Below, piece by piece: positions 58,540-64,000 of a DNA stretch of 64,000 nucleotides. Both the position numbers and the translations under genes were made by a program. This DNA comes from Cololabis saira (Eukaryota; Chordata; Actinopteri; Beloniformes; Belonidae). Where the stretch lies: positions 39,323,767 through 39,387,766 of the forward strand of contig NC_084606.1 in assembly GCF_033807715.1 (NCBI RefSeq), given 5' to 3'. Each line of letters begins with the position of its first letter. Position 1 is the first letter of the stretch. A model generated the notes under the pieces. It made no database searches and was not told where the DNA came from. It saw only the letters and a program-made list of their open reading frames with translations.

Positions 58540-59239
58540 TTTTTTTTTTTTTATATTTTTTTATCCCCGATTTTTTCCCCATTTCATCACCCAGTGCTCA
58601 TACCTAAGTAACAGCCCTGGGCATTGCTCCCCTCTGCCAACCCAGGGAGGGCCCTACACTGATCTCAGGTCTCCTTCTTATCCTGAGGATTCTTCTGGAT
58701 GGATGGATGGATGGATGGATGGATGGATGGATGGATGGATGGATGGATGGATGGATGGATGGATGGATGGATGGATGGATGGATGGATGGATGGATGGAT
58801 GGATGGGTGGATGGATGGATGGATGGATGGATGGATGGATGGATGGATGGATGGATGGATGGATGGATGGATGGATGGGTGGATGTAGCTTCTTTTCACC
58901 AGACAGGGTGAGGATTATCCAGCCGAACGTAGCGCGTGGAAGGATCACGTTATTCCGGCCGGATCCTCCCCACCCCATCTGGCGCCCCGGTTGGCCAGAG
59001 GGGGCATGTATAGCCCAGGACTGTTGCATGTTTTTGTGAGGGTAGAGAACATTAGCTACCCAGGGGAACACGGGGAGAACATGCAAACTCCACACAGAAA
59101 GATCCTTCCACCAACCCCACCCAGGGTGTGGGCACTGAAGTCATGGGGGAACTAACACGCACTTCAGCGCCCACAGCGTCCCCGGCGGGAATCGAACCTG
59201 TGAGACGGCTGCACTACCTGCTGCGCCACCGTGCCCCCA
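58540..59239 (-). mobile_element. SINE-like retroposon with tRNA-like head and 16-bp target duplication
   Basis: Read on the minus strand it starts GGGGGCACGGTGGCGCAG. It has an A box (TGGCGCAGCAGG, 59217-59228) and a perfect B box (GGTTCGATTCC, 59188-59198) of an RNA polymerase III promoter. The core TGTGTGGAGTTTGCATGTTC is shared with 27395-27650. It ends in poly-A (poly-T on plus from 58540). AGTACTGTCATTTTTT flanks both sides (58524-58539 and 59240-59255). The body includes a 190-base GGAT/CATC array. It is about 510 bases without the array, long for a SINE, so it may be composite. Confidence 0.8.
58698..58886. repeat. (GGAT)n microsatellite
   Basis: About 47 GGAT units with two GGGT variants, inside the SINE-like unit. 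Met-Asp-Gly-Trp frames are repeat products. Confidence 0.98.
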
Positions 59240-59255
59240 AGTACTGTCATTTTTT

Positions 59256-59475
59256 AATAAGATGGCACCCTACGTTGTAAAATCTTTGAATTTACCTCTT
59301 CTGTTGGGTTATAAAAAGTGCTAAAAACCACCAAGAAGTTATAATGCAATAATATAATATATATATAGAAAGAATGGACTTGGACGATGAAGGAGAGGAA
59401 AAAGCTGCATCACCATAAAGTCACAATCAGCAACTTTAAAACCAGTGTGATGTAGAAAGTGGAACTGTAAAGTCC
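59256..59475. other. No gene recognised
   Basis: Short AT-rich interval. Confidence 0.4.
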
Positions 59476-59479
59476 TTAA

Positions 59480-59926
59480 CCCTTGTACTGTCTTTGGGTC
59501 AAAATGACCCAATTCTTCTATCCTTCTTTCCTCCTGCTCTCTCCTTCCTTCTTCCTTTGCTCTTTTCCTCCTTTTTCTTCCTACCTCCCTTTCGTCATTT
59601 GTTCCTTTATTACCTTAATTGCTTTTCCTTATTTTCTCCATTCCTTCCTTCTTCCCTCCCTTCCTTCTTTACTTTTCTTCATTCCTTCCTCCCTCCCTTC
59701 TTTCCTTTTCTCCATTCTTTCTTTCCTTCCATTCTCCCTTCCTTCCATATTTTCTCCTTTCCTTACTACCTTTCCTACTTCCTTCCTTCTTTCCCTCTTT
59801 TCTCCTTTCTCCCTTCCTTCCATCTTTCCTCCCTTCTTTCCTCCCTTCCTTACTTTCTTTCCTACTTCTTTCCTTCATTCCTTCTTTTCTCCCTTCACCC
59901 TCCCTTGACCCAAAGACAGCACAAGG
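59480..59926. mobile_element. Complete TTAA-flanked MITE with CT-rich interior
   Basis: Left CCCTTGTACTGTCTTTGGGT and right CCCAAAGACAGCACAAGG are inverted repeats of about 24 bases. TTAA flanks at 59476-59479 and 59927-59930. The interior is a strongly diverged CCTT/CTTT array, older than the pure arrays in other copies. This copy best defines the family. Confidence 0.85.
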
Positions 59927-59936
59927 TTAACCTGAG

Positions 59937-61258
<1,322 letters not shown>

Positions 61259-61288
61259 ATAATAATAATAATAATAATATTAATATTA
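61259..61288. repeat. (AAT)n microsatellite
   Basis: Short AAT run directly before the modular repeat. Confidence 0.9.
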
Positions 61289-62177
61289 ATTAAAGCTGCA
61301 AGCAGCGATGAACGGGCCCTCACACTCATGGCCCCCCATAAGAATATCAGAAATGACACCACCCACGACTTCCTATGTCAAACCATCCAAAAGTTATAGC
61401 AGAAAATAGGGACAACCAATCAGAAGAAGGGGCGGGACTAATTCAGGCCAATGAAGGTCAAGATCTCAATACAGAGTCCCATGACACCACCCACGAGTCT
61501 TTATGTCAAACCATTCCAAAGTTATGGCAGAAAAAAGTTTTCTAGGGGGCGCTGTTGAGCCGTTAGGCCACGCCCATTAATGCAAACCATGAAATATCAA
61601 ATTTATCACCAGGCCTGGCTTGGTGCAAAATTTGGTGACTTTTGGAGAACTATCAAATATGGACCAATCAGATGAAGGGTGGGCGCACTTTTTGGCGTCT
61701 AGCGTCGCCACGGTAACACTTTTGACTGAGAAAAGTAATGCGCGTTGTCGCAGGATGGAGACGCACATTTTGATGTATAACACACCTGTGTGTACGTTAC
61801 GGTTCGGGCCGTATTAAGTGCCGAAGGAATGGCATAAATTGCGCCAAAATTACACAATTAATTCAAAATGGCTGACATCTTGTTCGGTTTCGGCCATGGC
61901 GCCAAGAGACTTTTCTTTAAGTTGCGACATGATACAGGTGTGTACCGATTTTCGTGCATGTACGACAAACCGTATTGTGGGGCTTGAGGCACAAAGTTTT
62001 CTATGGGGGCGCTGTTGAGCCGTTTTCCCACGCCCATTAATGCAAACCATTATTAAGTGACTTTTGGGGCACGTTTAGGGGGGCAAAAAGGCCCCTCTTG
62101 CGTCAGAAGAAAGAAAGAATAATAAAAAAATTCCTACAGATACAATAGGGCCTTCGCACTGTCAGTGCTTGGGCCCT
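61289..62177 (+). repeat. Modular 'GCTGCAAGCAGCG' repeat
   Basis: Starts AAAGCTGCAAGCAGCGATGA and ends GCACTGTCAGTGCTTGGGCC then CTAA. It has one small and one large module. The right flank is the palindromic MITE at the same MITE position as the copy ending at 25997, although the left flank is not MITE. Confidence 0.78.
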
Positions 62178-62476
62178 AAAAATGTCATACATTCTGGATT
62201 CATTACAAATAAACTAAAATATTGCCATTCTTTTATCATTTTAATATTGCTGATCATGGCTTACAGCTTAAGAAAACTCAAATATCCTATCTCAAAAAAT
62301 TTGAATATTCTGGGAATCTTAATCTTAAACTGTAAACCATAATCAGCAATATTAAAATAATAAAAGGCTTGCAATATTTCAGTTGATTTGTAATGAAGAC
62401 ATTTTTGTTTTTTTAATTGCATTACAGAAAATAAAGAACTTTATCACAATATTCCAATTTTCTGAGACAGTCCTGT
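62178..62476. mobile_element. Palindromic MITE, middle and right arm
   Basis: AAATGTCATACATTCTGGAT to CTGAGACAGTCCTG then TA. The left arm is absent. Confidence 0.85.
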
Positions 62477-62999
62477 ATGCAGACAAAAAAAAAAGAAATT
62501 CATCCAGATCAAATCAAATAAAGAGAAAGTGTTGTTATTTGCTCTGAGCTGTGTTGCTGCAGCACATCCTGCTTAAACACGCACATGCACATACTGTACA
62601 CTTCCACACACAGACGTTGTGAACAGAAACAGAAGTGCAGCCTCACGGAGACGTCCAAACCGTTACATCACCATGAACTAAAGTCACCCAACAGCTGCAG
62701 GCACGTGAAACCGGCACAGCCGTGCACGGAAGACGAGCTGGAGCTGATTCACTCCAACGGGATTATGGGAGGAGGAAGCAGGAGAAGGAGGCTCCGGCAA
62801 CACAACCGCCTCATGGCAGCAGGCAGGGAGGATGCCAGGACCAGGGAAGGAGGGAAGGAGGCTGCAAGTGGTACTCTGTGAGAGGAAAGTTTTTAAAAAC
62901 TCAGCAGAACTAAAGTAGGGAATGTCCATTTGAAGGAATGGAAGCAAAGTATTAATTGGAAGAGAGTATGGTGAAATTTTAATCATCAAATGATTCATT
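62477..62999. other. No gene recognised
   Basis: The plus frame at 62585-62881 (98 codons, basic, Arg/Gly-rich at its end) and the opposing minus frame have no recognised domain or splice pattern. Confidence 0.35.
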
Positions 63000-63003
63000 T
63001 TAA

Positions 63004-63760
63004 CCCTTGTGCTGTCTTTGGGTCAAGGAAGGAGGAAGAAGGAAGGAAAGAAAGGAAGGAAGGAAGGAAGGAAGGAAGGAAGGAAGGAAGGAAGGAAGGA
63101 AGGAAGGAAGGAAGGAAGGAAGGAAGGAAGGAAGGAAGGAAGGAAGGAAGGAAGGGAGGATGGGAGAAAAGGAAGGGAGAAAAGAAGGAAGGAAGGAAGG
63201 AAGGAAGGAAGGAAGGAAGGAAGGAAGGAAGGAAGGAAGGAAGGAAGGAAGGAAGGAAGGAAGGAAGGAAGGAAGGAAGGAAGGAAGGGAGGAAGGGAGA
63301 AAAGGAAGGGAGAAAAGAAGGAAGGAAGGAAGGAAGGAAGGAAGGAAGGAAGGAAGGAAGGAAGGAAGGAAGGAAGGAAGGAAGGAAGGAAGGAAGGAAG
63401 GAAGGAAGGAAGGAAGGAAGGAAGGAAGGAAGGAAGGAAGGAAGGAAGGAAGGAAGGAAGGAAGGGAGGAAGGGAGAAAAGGAAGGGAGAAAAGAAGGAA
63501 GGAAGGAAGGAAGGAAGGAAGGAAGGAAGGAAGGAAGGAAGGAAGGAAGGAAGGAAGGAAGGAAGGAAGGAAGGAAGGAAGGAAGGAAGGAAGGAAGGAA
63601 GGAAGGGAGGATGGGAGAAAAGGAAGGGAGAAAAGAAGGAAGGAAGGAAGGAAGGAAGGAAGGAAGGAAGGAAGGAAGGAAGGAAGGAAGGAAGGAAGGA
63701 AGGAAGGAAGGAAGGAAGGAAGGAAGGAAGGAAGGAAGGAAGGAAGGAAGGAAGGAATGG
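63004..63760. mobile_element. TTAA MITE left end with long GGAA array
   Basis: TTAA (63000-63003) and CCCTTGTGCTGTCTTTGGGT begin it. The array consists of pure AAGG runs separated four times by a GGGAGAAAAGGAAGGGAGAA spacer (near 63155, 63290, 63470, 63605). This reveals a higher-order unit of about 135-180 bases. The right terminus is missing. Confidence 0.75.
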
Positions 63761-63769
63761 AATGGAATG

Positions 63770-63870
63770 GGTTGGGTGATGGGTTGAAGAAATGTACAAA
63801 TATAAATCAATTTAAAAAACGGTACAAAAAAGAAGTTGTGGGAAGTTATTTGATTGAGGAGTTATGTTAG
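63770..63870 (+). pseudogene. LINE ORF2 last codons
   Basis: The frame reads LKKCTNINQFKKRYKKEVVG and stops at 63868-63870 (SYLIEELC), the usual ending of the LINE type seen at 26930-27303. It is 5'-truncated directly next to the GGAA array. Confidence 0.65.
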
Positions 63871-64000
63871 GAAAGATTGTGTTTGTTAGCTGGTTAGGTG
63901 CAAAGGCTCAACTAATGGGAAAATCTGTAGCCTAATAGGTAAATTAGATGTTTAATTTATAATAGAGGTAATAAAGGGGCAGGGTTAAATACATTTCACT
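63871..64000 (+). repeat. LINE 3' UTR running out of the window
   Basis: A/T-rich sequence with AGGTAATAAAGGGGCAGGGT after the ORF2 stop. Continues past the window edge. Confidence 0.5.

Noticed and set aside
59188..59228. Functional tRNA gene
   Set aside because: A and B boxes are present, but the sequence does not fold into a full cloverleaf by eye and is the head of a retroposon with target duplications and poly-A.

Overview
The window reads as vertebrate, most likely teleost fish, intergenic or intronic DNA. It holds typical fish repeat families: hAT and Tc1/mariner-like elements and their MITEs, a Ty3-type LTR retrotransposon, 3' ends of L1-like and other LINEs, a tRNA-headed SINE-like unit, and very large microsatellites. 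There are no bacterial signals. No complete host gene is visible. Most long open frames are artefacts of simple repeats. The best host-gene candidates are two small putative exons, at 20705-20785 (minus) and 36190-36345 (minus), and a small membrane-protein reading frame with one frameshift at 39579-40048, which is probably retroposon-encoded.

Layout. 1-427: retroposon 3' end. 424-8581 and 10340-19347: two roughly 98% identical copies of a block of about 8-9 kb, separated by a 500-N gap and about 1.25 kb of other sequence. Each copy carries the same series: GGAA array, hAT MITE, GC-rich minisatellite, (AC)n, a 9-bp CTGCAG minisatellite, a second hAT MITE, a Tc1-type MITE, a CCAAT/CRE/YY1-like cluster and a hAT element with an internal minisatellite. 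19348-22620: LINE pieces, a candidate first coding exon and a TTCC array. 22843-26160: a modular 'GCTGCAAGCAGCG' repeat in two tandem copies inside a palindromic MITE. 26655-27800: 43-bp tandem repeat and LINE 3' end. 28266-29226: minisatellite-bearing hAT. 30437-31880: 10-bp minisatellite passing into (ACGC)n and (AC)n. 31992-32358: intact palindromic MITE. 32622-34807: a hAT with a second hAT nested inside, both with perfect 8-bp target duplications. 35131-35555: GGAA MITE. 36492-38925: 30-bp minisatellite with higher-order structure. 39000-40553: retroposon-like unit with the membrane-protein frame. 41682-42762: intact minisatellite-bearing hAT. 43000-49575: MITEs, modular repeat, LINE endonuclease fragment and a retroposon with a 35-bp tandem array. 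49581-52164: a Tc1-like transposon inserted in the target duplication of an L1-like LINE. 52900-53561: GGAA MITE. 53948-56382: internally deleted, mutated Ty3-type element. 57092-57833: modular repeat inside a LINE 3' UTR. 58524-59255: SINE-like unit with 16-bp target duplications. 59480-59926: intact TTAA-flanked CT-rich MITE. 61289-62478: modular repeat plus MITE. 63004-64000: GGAA MITE and LINE 3' end.

No genes form a pathway here. The main theme is repeats within repeats: transposons and MITEs that carry expandable micro- or minisatellites, and insertions whose order can be read from their target-site duplications. Family names rest on terminal motifs and translated motifs read by eye; no database search was run.
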